Part shown: piece by piece, positions 1 to 7,688 of the stretch
Position numbering within the stretch: position 1 is the first letter of the stretch
How the letters are laid out: each line of letters starts with the position of its first letter
Source of the DNA: Xylophilus sp. GW821-FHT01B05
GTDB lineage: Bacteria > Pseudomonadota > Gammaproteobacteria > Burkholderiales > Burkholderiaceae_C
NCBI GenBank assembly: GCA_038961845.1
Contig: CP152408.1
Coordinates: 496,001-560,000 of the forward strand
DNA length: 64,000 nucleotides
Direction of reading: 5' to 3'
Program-made: the position numbers and the translations under genes
Notes under the pieces: model-generated
Seen by the model: the letters and a program-made list of their open reading frames with translations, nothing else
Told to the model about the DNA's origin: nothing
Database searches by the model: none

Positions 1-178
1 CCTGGCCCATGTGCAGCAGCAGAACGTGCCGCTGTTCCAGCGCCTGCACTGGCAGCCGCTGGGCGAAGAAACACTGCATGGCCGCCCGCACATGCGCATG
101 CAGGCGGACCTGGATTTCTACCCGCCCTGCCATGACCCGATTGCGGGCCTGGCCGCGCATGCAGGAGGCCGGACATGA
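1..178 (+). CDS. GNAT N-acetyltransferase of the MSMEG_0567/Sll0786 family, C-terminal fragment
   Basis: Only the last 58 codons lie in the window: the frame opens at base 2 and ends with TGA at 176-178. The visible piece has a conserved-looking tail, RLHWQPLGEE followed by GRPHMRMQADLDFYPP. I recognise this as the C-terminus of the nitrogen-starvation acetyltransferase family found in Nit1C clusters (NitE of the cyanide-assimilation cluster of Pseudomonas pseudoalcaligenes). Its stop overlaps the start of the next gene (ATGA at 175-178), so the two are translationally coupled. The substrate of this family is not known. The assignment rests on the tail and on the very characteristic genes that follow; the acetyl-CoA site itself is outside the window. 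Confidence 0.75.
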   Translation, partial: LAHVQQQNVPLFQRLHWQPLGEETLHGRPHMRMQADLDFYPPCHDPIAGLAAHAGGRT

Positions 179-1176
179 CAGACGTAAGCACATTGGCCGA
201 CGCACTGCGCGCCAGCCGCGGCTTTGCGCACAAGCAAGACATTGGCGATGTCATGCAACTCTTGGCGCGCCACCAGGTCGCCGGCACGCAGGCGATTGCG
301 GTGGGAGACGACTGCGCCGCCATTGCGCTGCCGCCAGAGCAGGGCGGCGGCTACCTGCTGTTTGCCATCGAGGGGCTGGTGGAAGACTTCATCGCGCGCA
401 TGCCCTGGTTTGCCGGCTACTGCAGCGTGATGGTCAACGTGAGCGACATCTACGCCATGGGCGGGCGCCCGATCGCCGTGGTCGATGCGCTCTGGAGCCA
501 GGGCCTGGACCCTGCCACCGATCTGCTGGCCGGCATGGCGGCGGCCTCGCAGCGCTATGGCGTGCCCATCGTCGGCGGCCACAGCAACCACCGCGCGCTG
601 CGCGGCCAACTGGCGGTGGCCATCCTGGGCCGGGCCGAGCGCCTGCTCACCAGCTTTGACGCACAGCCGGGCGACCAACTGCTGATGGCGGTCGACCTGC
701 GCGGCGCCTATGAAGAGCCCTATCCCTACTGGAACGCCTCCACCAGTGCGCCCGCCAGCCGCTTGCGTGCCGACCTTGAGCTGCTGCCGGCCTTGGCCGA
801 AGACGGCCTGTGCGACGCCGCCAAAGACATCAGCATGGCCGGCGCCGTAGGCACCGCGCTGATGCTGCTCGAATGCTCGCGCGTGGGCGCGCAGATCGAC
901 ATAGCCGCTATCCCCCGGCCCGCCGCGCTGCAGACCGATGCCGAGCTGCTGCGCTGGCTCTGCGCCTTCCCCAGCTACGGCTTTGTGCTGAGCGTGCGGC
1001 CACAGCATGCGGCGCAGGTGCAGGCGCGCTTCGAAGGCCGCGGCATTGCCTGCGCGGCGGTGGGCACGGTCACGGCCGGCAGTGCGCTGGCGCTGCAATG
1101 GCGCGGCGCCAGCGCCACGCTGTGGGACTGGGCCGCCACGCCCTTCATCACTGCAGGCGAGGCGGTTCATGCCTGA
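175..1176 (+). CDS. Sll0787-family AIR-synthase-like protein (NitF-like)
   Basis: 333 aa. It has the two-domain architecture of the PurM/AIR synthase/ThiL/HypE superfamily: an N-terminal half with VGDDCAAIALP near residue 43 and a segment around NVSDIYAMGG near residue 88 that normally helps bind ATP, then a C-terminal half with KDISMAGAVG near residue 218. It is the third to fourth gene of Nit1C clusters (nitrilase, radical SAM, GNAT, AIRS-like, glycosyltransferase), in which it corresponds to NitF. Cyanide assimilation and auxin-related roles have been reported for such clusters in other bacteria, but the reaction of this protein is not known to me. The ATG overlaps the upstream stop by 4 nt, and the downstream gene starts 8 nt before its own stop, so this is one tightly coupled operon. 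Confidence 0.85.
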   Translation: MTDVSTLADALRASRGFAHKQDIGDVMQLLARHQVAGTQAIAVGDDCAAIALPPEQGGGYLLFAIEGLVEDFIARMPWFAGYCSVMVNVSDIYAMGGRPIAVVDALWSQGLDPATDLLAGMAAASQRYGVPIVGGHSNHRALRGQLAVAILGRAERLLTSFDAQPGDQLLMAVDLRGAYEEPYPYWNASTSAPASRLRADLELLPALAEDGLCDAAKDISMAGAVGTALMLLECSRVGAQIDIAAIPRPAALQTDAELLRWLCAFPSYGFVLSVRPQHAAQVQARFEGRGIACAAVGTVTAGSALALQWRGASATLWDWAATPFITAGEAVHA

Positions 1177-2344
1177 GCGTGCGGCGGCCCCTGCGCGCCC
1201 GCTGCGCGTGGCCTTGTTCACCCATTCGGTGAACCCGCGCGGCGGCGTCGTCCACACGCTGGAGCTGGCCGATGCGCTGCACCGCGCCGGCCACAAGGTC
1301 ACCGTGCTGGCGCCGGTGGCGCCCGGCCAGCGCCTGTTCCGCACGCCGCAGTGCGCTCTGGAGCTGGTGCCCGTGCCCGCAGCGTCGGCCGACGTGGCAG
1401 AGATGGTGGCCACGCGCATCGCCGGCATCGTCGCGCACAGTGCGGAGCTGCTGCGCCATCGCTGGTTCGACATCTTCCACGCGCAAGACAGCATCAGCGC
1501 CAATGCGCTGGCTGATCTGCAAATGACGGGCGCGGTGCCGGGCTTTGTGCGCACCGTGCACCACCTGGACCGCTTCGACGACGAGCGCCTGGCCGCCTGG
1601 CAGCAGCGCGGTTTTTGTGCCGCGCAGCAGGTGCTGTGCGTAAGCCGCCTGTGGCAGTCCATCCTGCGCCAGCAAGAGGGCGTGCCGGCCGAGCTGGTCG
1701 CCAACGGCGTGGACCTGCAACGCTTCCAGCCCCGGCCCGAGCCGGCAGACGCCCGCACCGCACGTCGGCTGGGCCTGCGCCCCGGCGCGCCGCTGGTGCT
1801 GGCCGTGGGCGGCATCGAAGAGCGCAAAAACACGCTGCGCCTGCTGGAGGCCTTTGTGCGCCTGCGCCGGCAATGGCCCAGCGCGCAACTGGTCATTGCC
1901 GGCGGCGTCAGCCTGCTGGACCACGGCAGCTACCAGCAGGCCTTCCAGGCTGCGCTTGCCGCCAGCGGCCTGGCCGTGGGGCCGGGCCAGGACCTGGTGC
2001 TGACCGGCGCCGTGCCCGACGAAGACATGCCCGCGCTGATGCGCCTGGCCGACGTGCTGGCCCTGCCCTCGCTGCGCGAAGGCTTTGGCCTGGTGGTGCT
2101 GGAGGCGCTGGCCAGCGGCACGCCGGTGGCCGTCTCGCACATGGCGCCCTTCACCGAATACCTGGACGGCGCACCCGTGTGCTGGGCCGATCCGTTCGAT
2201 ACGGCCTCGATTGCCGATGCCTTGCGGCAGGCCGTGGCTCTGCCGCCTTTTGCACAGCCGCAGGTCTGCCGTGACTTCTCCTGGACGGCTAGCGCGGAGC
2301 GTCATGCCGATCTTTATCACCAACACCTAGGCATAACCGCCTGA
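1169..2344 (+). CDS. MSMEG_0565-family glycosyltransferase (GT4 fold)
   Basis: 391 aa. The start at 1169 gives a protein beginning MPERAAAPARPLRVALFTH; the longer open frame upstream runs through the preceding gene and is not used. The N-terminal Rossmann half shows the NPRGGVVHTLELADALHRAG acceptor-side motif typical of GT-B enzymes. The C-terminal half has GGIEERKNTLRLLEAF and the donor-site E-x7-E motif in EGFGLVVLEA. This is the glycosyltransferase that accompanies nitrilase/radical SAM/AIRS-like genes in Nit1C clusters (MSMEG_0565 family). The sugar donor and acceptor are unknown. It overlaps the AIRS-like gene by 8 nt and is followed after 16 nt by the small MSMEG_0570-type gene. Confidence 0.85.
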   Translation: MPERAAAPARPLRVALFTHSVNPRGGVVHTLELADALHRAGHKVTVLAPVAPGQRLFRTPQCALELVPVPAASADVAEMVATRIAGIVAHSAELLRHRWFDIFHAQDSISANALADLQMTGAVPGFVRTVHHLDRFDDERLAAWQQRGFCAAQQVLCVSRLWQSILRQQEGVPAELVANGVDLQRFQPRPEPADARTARRLGLRPGAPLVLAVGGIEERKNTLRLLEAFVRLRRQWPSAQLVIAGGVSLLDHGSYQQAFQAALAASGLAVGPGQDLVLTGAVPDEDMPALMRLADVLALPSLREGFGLVVLEALASGTPVAVSHMAPFTEYLDGAPVCWADPFDTASIADALRQAVALPPFAQPQVCRDFSWTASAERHADLYHQHLGITA

Positions 2345-2360
2345 CCCGGAGCCCTCCCCC

Positions 2361-2648
2361 ATGCCCGCCATGCACTACACCTTGCGCTGGCCCGACCTGA
2401 GCGAAACCCGCTGCTACTCGCCCTCGCTGGTGATACGCGACAGCTTCCCCGAGGGCAGCGACTGGCCGCTGCCGGATTTTTTGCTGCGCATACGCGAGGC
2501 GACGCAGATCGCGTCGGACCGCGTAGCGGCCAAGTTTGGTTTTGCCTGCTCGCGCGCGACGGATCAGTTGACCGATATCGAGACCCATGCCGCACGCTTC
2601 CACGGCCAGCCCGGCGCCCGCGTGCAGGTGCTGGACTTTGGCGACTGA
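2361..2648 (+). CDS. MSMEG_0570-family nitrogen starvation response protein
   Basis: 95 aa, small and soluble, with no signal peptide or membrane segment. The sequence starts [22 protein letters not shown] and contains a central [17 protein letters not shown] helix, the pattern I associate with the MSMEG_0570 family that is almost confined to Nit1C nitrilase clusters. No catalytic motif is visible and the function is unknown. Its position between the glycosyltransferase and the flavin oxidoreductase matches the usual gene order. The TGA at 2646-2648 overlaps an ATG at 2648, but the better start of the next gene is 30 bases further on. Confidence 0.75.
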   Translation: MPAMHYTLRWPDLSETRCYSPSLVIRDSFPEGSDWPLPDFLLRIREATQIASDRVAAKFGFACSRATDQLTDIETHAARFHGQPGARVQVLDFGD

Positions 2649-2677
2649 TGTTTTCCCCCAAGCTTTCGGAGATCCCC

Positions 2678-3958
2678 ATGACCCTTCCCCATCACAGCGT
2701 CGTCATCGTCGGCGGCGGCCAGGCCGGCCTGTCGCTGAGCTGCTACCTGCAACAGCGCGGCATCGAGCATGTCGTGCTGGAAAAGCACCGCGCGCTGCAC
2801 ACCTGGCAAACCCGGCGTTGGGACAACTTCTGCCTGGTCACGCCCAACTGGCAGTGCCGCCTGCCCGGCTGGGACTACCGTGGCAGCGACCCGCACGGCT
2901 TCATGAAGAAGGACGAGATCAACGATTGGCTGGCCGGCTTCCTGCAGCATGCCAGCCCGCCGCTGCGCGAGGGCGTGTCGGTACGCCGCGTGGCTGCGCG
3001 CGCCGGCGGCGGCTTTCTGGTGCAGACCTCCGAGGGCGACTGCACCGCCGACGTGGTGGTGGCTGCCTCGGGCGGCTACCACCTGCCCATCGTGCCGCGC
3101 CTGGCCGAGCGGCTGCCGGCGCAGATCGTGCAACTGCATTCCGAGCAATACCGCAACCCGCAGGCGCTGCCGCCCGGGCCGGTGCTGGTGGTGGGCTCGG
3201 GCCAGTCCGGCGCGCAGATCGCCGAAGACCTGCACCTGGCCGGCCGCCAGGTGCATCTGGCAGTGGGCGACGCGCCGCGCTGCGCACGCTTCTACCGTGG
3301 CCGCGACGTGGTCGACTGGCTGGCCGACATGGGCTACTACGACATGCCGGTGCACGAGCACCCGCTGCGCGAAGGCGTGCGCGACAACACCAACCACTAC
3401 GTCACCGGCCGCGATGGCGGGCGCGACATCGACCTGCGCCGCTTCGCCGCCGAAGGCATGCAGCTCTATGGCCGGCTCGATGCGCTGGAGGGCGATCAAC
3501 TGCGCTTTGCCCCCACGCTGCGCAGCGCGCTGGACGAGGCCGACCAGGTCTACAACCGCATCAATGCCTCGATCGACAAATTCATCGAGAAGCAAGGCAT
3601 CAACGCGCCCGCGGGTGGCGTCTACACGCCGGTATGGCAGCCCGCAGCAGAGCCCACGACGCTGCCGCTGACGGCGGCCGGCATTGCCGCCGTCGTCTGG
3701 TGCATAGGCTTTCAGCCGGACTTTGGCTGGGTCGACCTGCCGGTCTTCAATGGCCGCGGCCAGCCGGCCCATACGCGCGGCGTTACCGCGCAGCCTGGCC
3801 TGTACTTCCTGGGCCTGCCCTGGCTGCACACCTGGGGATCAGGCCGCTTCTCGGGCATCGCCCGCGACGCGCTCTACCTGGCTGAGCAGATCGATGCGCA
3901 GCGCAGCGGCCCGGCGGATGAAGTGGCGGACAGCGCCGCGCTGCTGGCGGCGGGTTAG
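2678..3958 (+). CDS. MSMEG_0569-family flavin-dependent oxidoreductase (NitH-like)
   Basis: 426 aa. It resembles FMO/Baeyer-Villiger-type flavoproteins: an FAD-binding GGGQAGLS motif close to the N-terminus and a second dinucleotide (NADPH) motif [17 protein letters not shown] near residue 170, followed by a late [11 protein letters not shown] segment and [13 protein letters not shown] near the C-terminus. I start it at 2678 because GGAG at 2668-2671 is correctly spaced before that ATG; the ATG at 2648 has no such site. This is the terminal oxidoreductase of Nit1C clusters (NitH). The substrate is unknown. It appears to be the last gene of the operon, because the next 250 bp hold only repeats before genes on the other strand. 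Confidence 0.85.
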   Translation: MTLPHHSVVIVGGGQAGLSLSCYLQQRGIEHVVLEKHRALHTWQTRRWDNFCLVTPNWQCRLPGWDYRGSDPHGFMKKDEINDWLAGFLQHASPPLREGVSVRRVAARAGGGFLVQTSEGDCTADVVVAASGGYHLPIVPRLAERLPAQIVQLHSEQYRNPQALPPGPVLVVGSGQSGAQIAEDLHLAGRQVHLAVGDAPRCARFYRGRDVVDWLADMGYYDMPVHEHPLREGVRDNTNHYVTGRDGGRDIDLRRFAAEGMQLYGRLDALEGDQLRFAPTLRSALDEADQVYNRINASIDKFIEKQGINAPAGGVYTPVWQPAAEPTTLPLTAAGIAAVVWCIGFQPDFGWVDLPVFNGRGQPAHTRGVTAQPGLYFLGLPWLHTWGSGRFSGIARDALYLAEQIDAQRSGPADEVADSAALLAAG

Positions 3959-3974
3959 TGCCAGGGGGCGCTCC

Positions 3975-4042
3975 CGTTCGGGATGGGCTTGTCGAAGCCT
4001 TGGCGCATATCGACCAGCCCTTCGACCGGCTCAGGGCGAACG
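3975..4042. repeat. REP-like inverted repeat (TTCG...GTCGAAG family)
   Basis: Two 25-nt arms, 3975-3999 and 4018-4042, are imperfect reverse complements (17 of 25 positions), sharing CGTTCG ends and a GTCGAAG core. The right arm read backwards contains GAGCCGGTCGAAGGG, the widespread REP-type word family seen between genes in many proteobacteria. It lies just 3' of the flavin oxidoreductase gene and could fold into a hairpin that protects or ends its mRNA. No T-tract follows. Confidence 0.6.
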
Positions 4043-4050
4043 GCGTGAGG

Positions 4051-4215
4051 CTAGTGTCGCGTCAAGCGTGAGGTGACGGATGGGTGCGAAGGCATCGGCG
4101 TGCAGCGCAAGGCGCGGGCCGCAGCCCAGGCTTTACGCCTGGGCAAGGGCTGCAACGCAGCGATGCGCGGCGAGGGCAAGCGCACACCGGCAGATCATGC
4201 TTGACGCGACACTAG
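4051..4215. repeat. 165-bp palindromic MITE-like element with perfect 17-bp terminal inverted repeats
   Basis: The ends are CTAGTGTCGCGTCAAGC (4051-4067) and its exact reverse complement (4199-4215). At the centre is a perfect 8-bp hairpin, GCCCAGGC (4124-4131) with GCCTGGGC (4137-4144); the centre of this hairpin (4134) is within a base of the centre of the whole element (4133). The arms between show weaker complementarity, so the whole stretch can fold into one long hairpin. No transposase is encoded. The right end supplies the TAG stop (bases 4212-4214 on the minus strand) of the ABC permease gene. Confidence 0.7.
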
Positions 4216-5135
4216 CGCTCGCCCTTCACGAAAGGCACCATCAGCGCCTGCGGCCCAATCGCCTTGCGTGCCATGGGCACCATGGCGGCAATCGCCAGCA
4301 AGTAGGGCGCCATCAAAAAGATCTGGTACGGGATGCCGGGGAACAGTGTCTGCAGGCGCAACTGGTAAGCGTCAAAGCCGGCGTAGAGCAGGGCGCCCAG
4401 CAATGCCAGGCCGGGCCGCCAGGCGCCAAACACCACCAGCGCCAGCGCCATCCAGCCGCGCCCCTGCACCATGTTGATGACAAAGCTGTTGAAGGCCGCC
4501 GTCGTCAAAAACGCGCCGCCCAGCGCCATCAGCGCGCTGCCCACGGCCAGGCAGCCGTAGCGCACGGCCACCACGTTGATGCCCTGCGCCTGCGCGCCCT
4601 GCGGGTGCTCGCCCACCAGTCTTATCGCCAGCCCCAGCGGCGTGTACCAAAGCACATAGGCCACCAGCGCCACCAGGGCCAGCGCCAGGTAGGTCGGGGC
4701 GGTGGCGGCCAGCAGCGGGTGGCCCAGCCACGGCAGGTCGAGCGGGGCAAAGGCGGTGATGGTGGGCGGCGTGGCCTTGCCCGGCACGGCAATGCGGTAG
4801 ACAAAGGACGCCAGCCCGGTTGCCAGCAAGGTCACGCCCAGCCCGGTCACGTGCTGCGACTGCGCCATGGTGATGGAGAACACGCCGTGGAACAGGCCGC
4901 ACAAGGCGCCCACCAGCGCGGCGATCAGCCAGGCCGTCCACAGGCCGTGGCCGGCGTAGACGCAGTACCAGGCGGTGAGCGCGCCCACGGTCATGATGCC
5001 TTCGATGCCCAGGTTGACGATGCCGGCGCGCTCGCAGATCAGCTCGCCCAGCATGGCAAAGATGAGTGGCGTGGCAATGCGCAGCACCGCGGCCCACAGG
5101 GCGGTGGTCAGCAGGATGCTTAAGGCTTCGCTCAT
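4212..5135 (-). CDS. BMP-type (nucleoside-like) ABC transporter permease 2
   Basis: 307 aa inner-membrane protein with about eight to ten hydrophobic segments. It belongs to the branched-chain/ribose-type permease fold (BPD_transp_2) and to the NupQ/YufQ subgroup, with the signature ERAGIVNLGIEGIMTVGALTAWY near residue 35. It pairs with the permease gene that ends where this one begins (4-nt overlap at 5132-5135). The stop codon lies inside the right terminal repeat of the MITE-like element at 4051-4215, so the native C-terminus may have been altered by that insertion. The partner ATPase and solute-binding protein suggest uptake of purine/pyrimidine-related compounds, but the substrate is inferred only from family. 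Confidence 0.88.
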   Translation of the reverse strand: MSEALSILLTTALWAAVLRIATPLIFAMLGELICERAGIVNLGIEGIMTVGALTAWYCVYAGHGLWTAWLIAALVGALCGLFHGVFSITMAQSQHVTGLGVTLLATGLASFVYRIAVPGKATPPTITAFAPLDLPWLGHPLLAATAPTYLALALVALVAYVLWYTPLGLAIRLVGEHPQGAQAQGINVVAVRYGCLAVGSALMALGGAFLTTAAFNSFVINMVQGRGWMALALVVFGAWRPGLALLGALLYAGFDAYQLRLQTLFPGIPYQIFLMAPYLLAIAAMVPMARKAIGPQALMVPFVKGER

Positions 5136-6178
5136 TTCTTGACCCGGTAGCCAAGCAGGAAGGAGGTGCCCAGCATCACGAACAGCGACAGCGCCACCAT
5201 CACATCGGCGATATAGCTCGGCACGTTGAAGGCGCGGCCCATGGCGTCGGCGCCCACAAACACGGCGGCCACCACAAAGGCCGCCAGCGGCACGGCGCCC
5301 GGGTGCAGGCGGGCCAGCATGGCGATGATCACGCCGGTATAGCCAAAGCCGGGCGACAGGTCACCGGTGACATAGCCGCGCAGGCCCATGACCTCGACCG
5401 CGCCCGCCAGCCCGGCCAGGCCGCCTGACCACAGCGCCGTCCAGATGGCGATGCGGGTGGTGGATATGCCGGCAAAGCGCGCGGCCTTAGCGTTCAACCC
5501 CACCGCGCGGCGCTGCAGCCCGAAGGACGAGCGCGCCTCTACCAGCGCCACCAGCAGCGCGCAGGCCAGCGCGATCAGCAGCCCAGCATGCAGGCGGCTT
5601 TGCACTATCAGCCGGGGCAGCATGCCGTCGTCAATCAGTGGCGCGGTCTGCGGCCAGCCCATGGACAGCGGGTCGTGCATGGGCCCCTGGATCAGCAGCG
5701 ACACCAGCAGCGCCATGACAAAGTTCAGCAGCAGCGTGGTGACCACGTCGTCCACGTTCAGAAAGCGCTTGAGCAGTGCCGGCCCCAGCAGATAGGCGCC
5801 ACCGGCGGCGGCGCCGGCCAGCAGCAGCGTGGGCAGCAGCAGCCAGGCCGGCAGGCTCAGCGCGCCGCTGCCCAGGGCCGCGACCATCAGCGCGCCGGCA
5901 TACAGCTGGCCTTCGGCGCCGATGTTCCACAGCTGCGCGCGAAACGCCACGGCGCAGGCCAGGCCGGTCAGGATCAGGGGCGTGCTGCGCGTCAGCACTT
6001 CGCTGATCGCCAGGCGCGAGCCAAACGCGCCCTTCAACAGCGCCAGCCAACTGGCGGCCACTGGCGCGCCGGCGCTGTGGATCAGCAGCGAGCCCAGCAC
6101 CAGCAGCAACAGGCAGGCGCCCACGCCGCCGGCCAGCAACAGCGCAGCCGGCACGCGCTCACGGCGTTCAATGCGCAT
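5132..6178 (-). CDS. BMP-type (nucleoside-like) ABC transporter permease 1
   Basis: 348 aa, polytopic, NupP/YufP subgroup of the BPD_transp_2 permeases. After a first membrane segment (AALLLAGGVGACLLLLVLGSLL minus its edges, residues about 11-32) it shows the family feature LWNIGAEGQLYAGALMVAALG near residue 88 and a late SPGFGYTGVIIAMLARLHP loop. It overlaps the ATPase gene upstream by 11 nt and the second permease downstream by 4 nt, the usual arrangement for stoichiometric expression. Together with the other permease it would form the heterodimeric membrane channel of the importer. Confidence 0.88.
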   Translation of the reverse strand: MRIERRERVPAALLLAGGVGACLLLLVLGSLLIHSAGAPVAASWLALLKGAFGSRLAISEVLTRSTPLILTGLACAVAFRAQLWNIGAEGQLYAGALMVAALGSGALSLPAWLLLPTLLLAGAAAGGAYLLGPALLKRFLNVDDVVTTLLLNFVMALLVSLLIQGPMHDPLSMGWPQTAPLIDDGMLPRLIVQSRLHAGLLIALACALLVALVEARSSFGLQRRAVGLNAKAARFAGISTTRIAIWTALWSGGLAGLAGAVEVMGLRGYVTGDLSPGFGYTGVIIAMLARLHPGAVPLAAFVVAAVFVGADAMGRAFNVPSYIADVMVALSLFVMLGTSFLLGYRVKK

Positions 6179-7688
6179 GGGGCTCTTTCGTCTCGCCCAG
6201 CATCATCAGGCCGATGCGCTGCAGGTCGTAGGGCGCGGCCATGGGGGCTGACAGGCGGCCGCGCTGGATCACCACGATCTGGTCTGCCAGGCCAAGCGCC
6301 TCGTCCAGGTCTTCGGTCACCAGCAGCACGCCGGCGCCGCGCCCGCGAGCCTCCAGCAGCCGGGCGTGCACCTCGGCCACCGCGCCTTCGTCAAGCCCGC
6401 GCGTGGGCTGGCAGGCGACGATAAAGCTCGGCTCGGCCACCAGGCCGCGGCCGATGATCAGTTTTTGCATATTGCCGCCAGACAGCAGCCGGGTGCGCTG
6501 CTCTGGCCCGGCGCAGCGGATGTCAAAGTCGCGTATCAGCGCCGCCGTCTGCCGCCGCGCCGCACGGCGCCGCAGCCAGCCCCAGCGCACAAAGCGCGGG
6601 TCGTCCAGGTCTTCCAGGATGGCGTTTTCCCACAGGCGCAGCTCGCCCACCACGCCTTCTTCATGGCGGTCTTCCGGGATGCGGGCAACGCCGGCTGCGT
6701 GCAGGCCTTTGGCACGCGCGCGCCGCACCGGGCGGCCGTGCAGCGCAAGCTGGCCGCTGCCCGGCACGGCCAGGCCGCAGGCCAGGTCGATCACCGCGCG
6801 CTGGCCGTTGCCGGCCACGCCTACCAGGGCCACGATCTGGCGTGCCGGCACCAGCAGTTGCGCATGTTCCAGCAGTGCCTGGCCGCGCTTGTCGTGCAGG
6901 CCCACGTCGGCCATCTCAAACACCGGCGCGCCGGCGGCCAGCGCCTGGCGCGCGGGGCGCTGCACGCGGCGGCCCACCATCAGCTCGGCCAGGCTGGCGC
7001 GGTCCATGCTGCTGGCGGCGCGCTCGGCCACCAGCTCGCCAGCGCGCAGGATGGCCACGCGGTCGGCCACGCGCAGCACCTCGTCGAGTTTGTGGCTGAT
7101 CAGGATCACAGACAGCCCGTGCTGCGCCATGCGCTTGAGCGTGTCGAACAGCGTCAGCGACTCTTGCGGCGTCAGCACCGCGGTGGGCTCGTCCAGCACC
7201 AGCACGCGCGCCTTGCGGTAGAGCGATTTCAAAATCTCCACCCGCTGCCGCTCGCCCACCGACAGACTGGCCACGCGCGCATCCGGGTCCACGCCCAGGC
7301 CAAACTGCTGGCCCAGCGCGCGCAGCGCCTCGCGCGCGGCACGGCGCGCGGTGGCCGGCCGCCAGAGGGATTCGGTGCCGGCCATCACGTTGTCCAGCAC
7401 CGTGAGGTTGGGCGCCAGCGTGAAGTGCTGGTGCACCAGGCCTATGCCGGCTGCAATCGCCGCGCGCGGCGAGCCGGGCGGCAGGGCTTGGCCAAAGGCC
7501 TGCACCGTGCCGCTGTCGGCCACGTAGTGGCCAAACAGGATGTTGATGAGCGTGGTCTTGCCAGCACCGTTCTCGCCCAGCAGGCCCAGCACCTCGCCCG
7601 TGCCCAGTTGCAGCGAGATGTCGCGGTTGGCGAAGTTGTCGCCAAAGCGCTTGGTGATGCCTTGCAGTACCAGGGCGGGGGTGCTCAT
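6168..7688 (-). CDS. BMP-type ABC transporter ATP-binding protein (two ATPase domains)
   Basis: 506 aa, a tandem-NBD ATPase of the NupO/YufO/RbsA type. The first domain has Walker A GENGAGKTTL (residues about 38-47), signature LSVGERQRVEILK and Walker B VLVLDEPTAVL. The second domain is degenerate: its Walker A position reads GVAGNGQRA, and the signature is LSGGNMQKLIIGRG, as is normal for this family. I start it at 7688 (MSTPALVLQGITKRFG), because that ATG overlaps the amidase stop as ATGA; a 7-residue upstream extension has no support. It energises the two permeases encoded downstream. Confidence 0.9.
   Translation of the reverse strand: MSTPALVLQGITKRFGDNFANRDISLQLGTGEVLGLLGENGAGKTTLINILFGHYVADSGTVQAFGQALPPGSPRAAIAAGIGLVHQHFTLAPNLTVLDNVMAGTESLWRPATARRAAREALRALGQQFGLGVDPDARVASLSVGERQRVEILKSLYRKARVLVLDEPTAVLTPQESLTLFDTLKRMAQHGLSVILISHKLDEVLRVADRVAILRAGELVAERAASSMDRASLAELMVGRRVQRPARQALAAGAPVFEMADVGLHDKRGQALLEHAQLLVPARQIVALVGVAGNGQRAVIDLACGLAVPGSGQLALHGRPVRRARAKGLHAAGVARIPEDRHEEGVVGELRLWENAILEDLDDPRFVRWGWLRRRAARRQTAALIRDFDIRCAGPEQRTRLLSGGNMQKLIIGRGLVAEPSFIVACQPTRGLDEGAVAEVHARLLEARGRGAGVLLVTEDLDEALGLADQIVVIQRGRLSAPMAAPYDLQRIGLMMLGETKEPHAH

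Noticed and set aside
118..1896. Long open frames on the minus strand opposite the Nit1C genes (up to 592 codons)
   Set aside because: They are opposite-strand shadows of well-supported genes in high-GC DNA and have low-complexity Arg/Ala/Gly-rich translations with no recognisable domain.
3959..4215. A CRISPR-like or insertion-sequence interpretation of the repeats after the flavin oxidoreductase gene
   Set aside because: There are no regularly spaced identical repeats and no transposase; the elements are palindromic.
4080..5123. A plus-strand reading frame starting in the MITE-like element and covering the permease gene
   Set aside because: His/Gln/Arg-rich shadow of the permease on the other strand; no domain.
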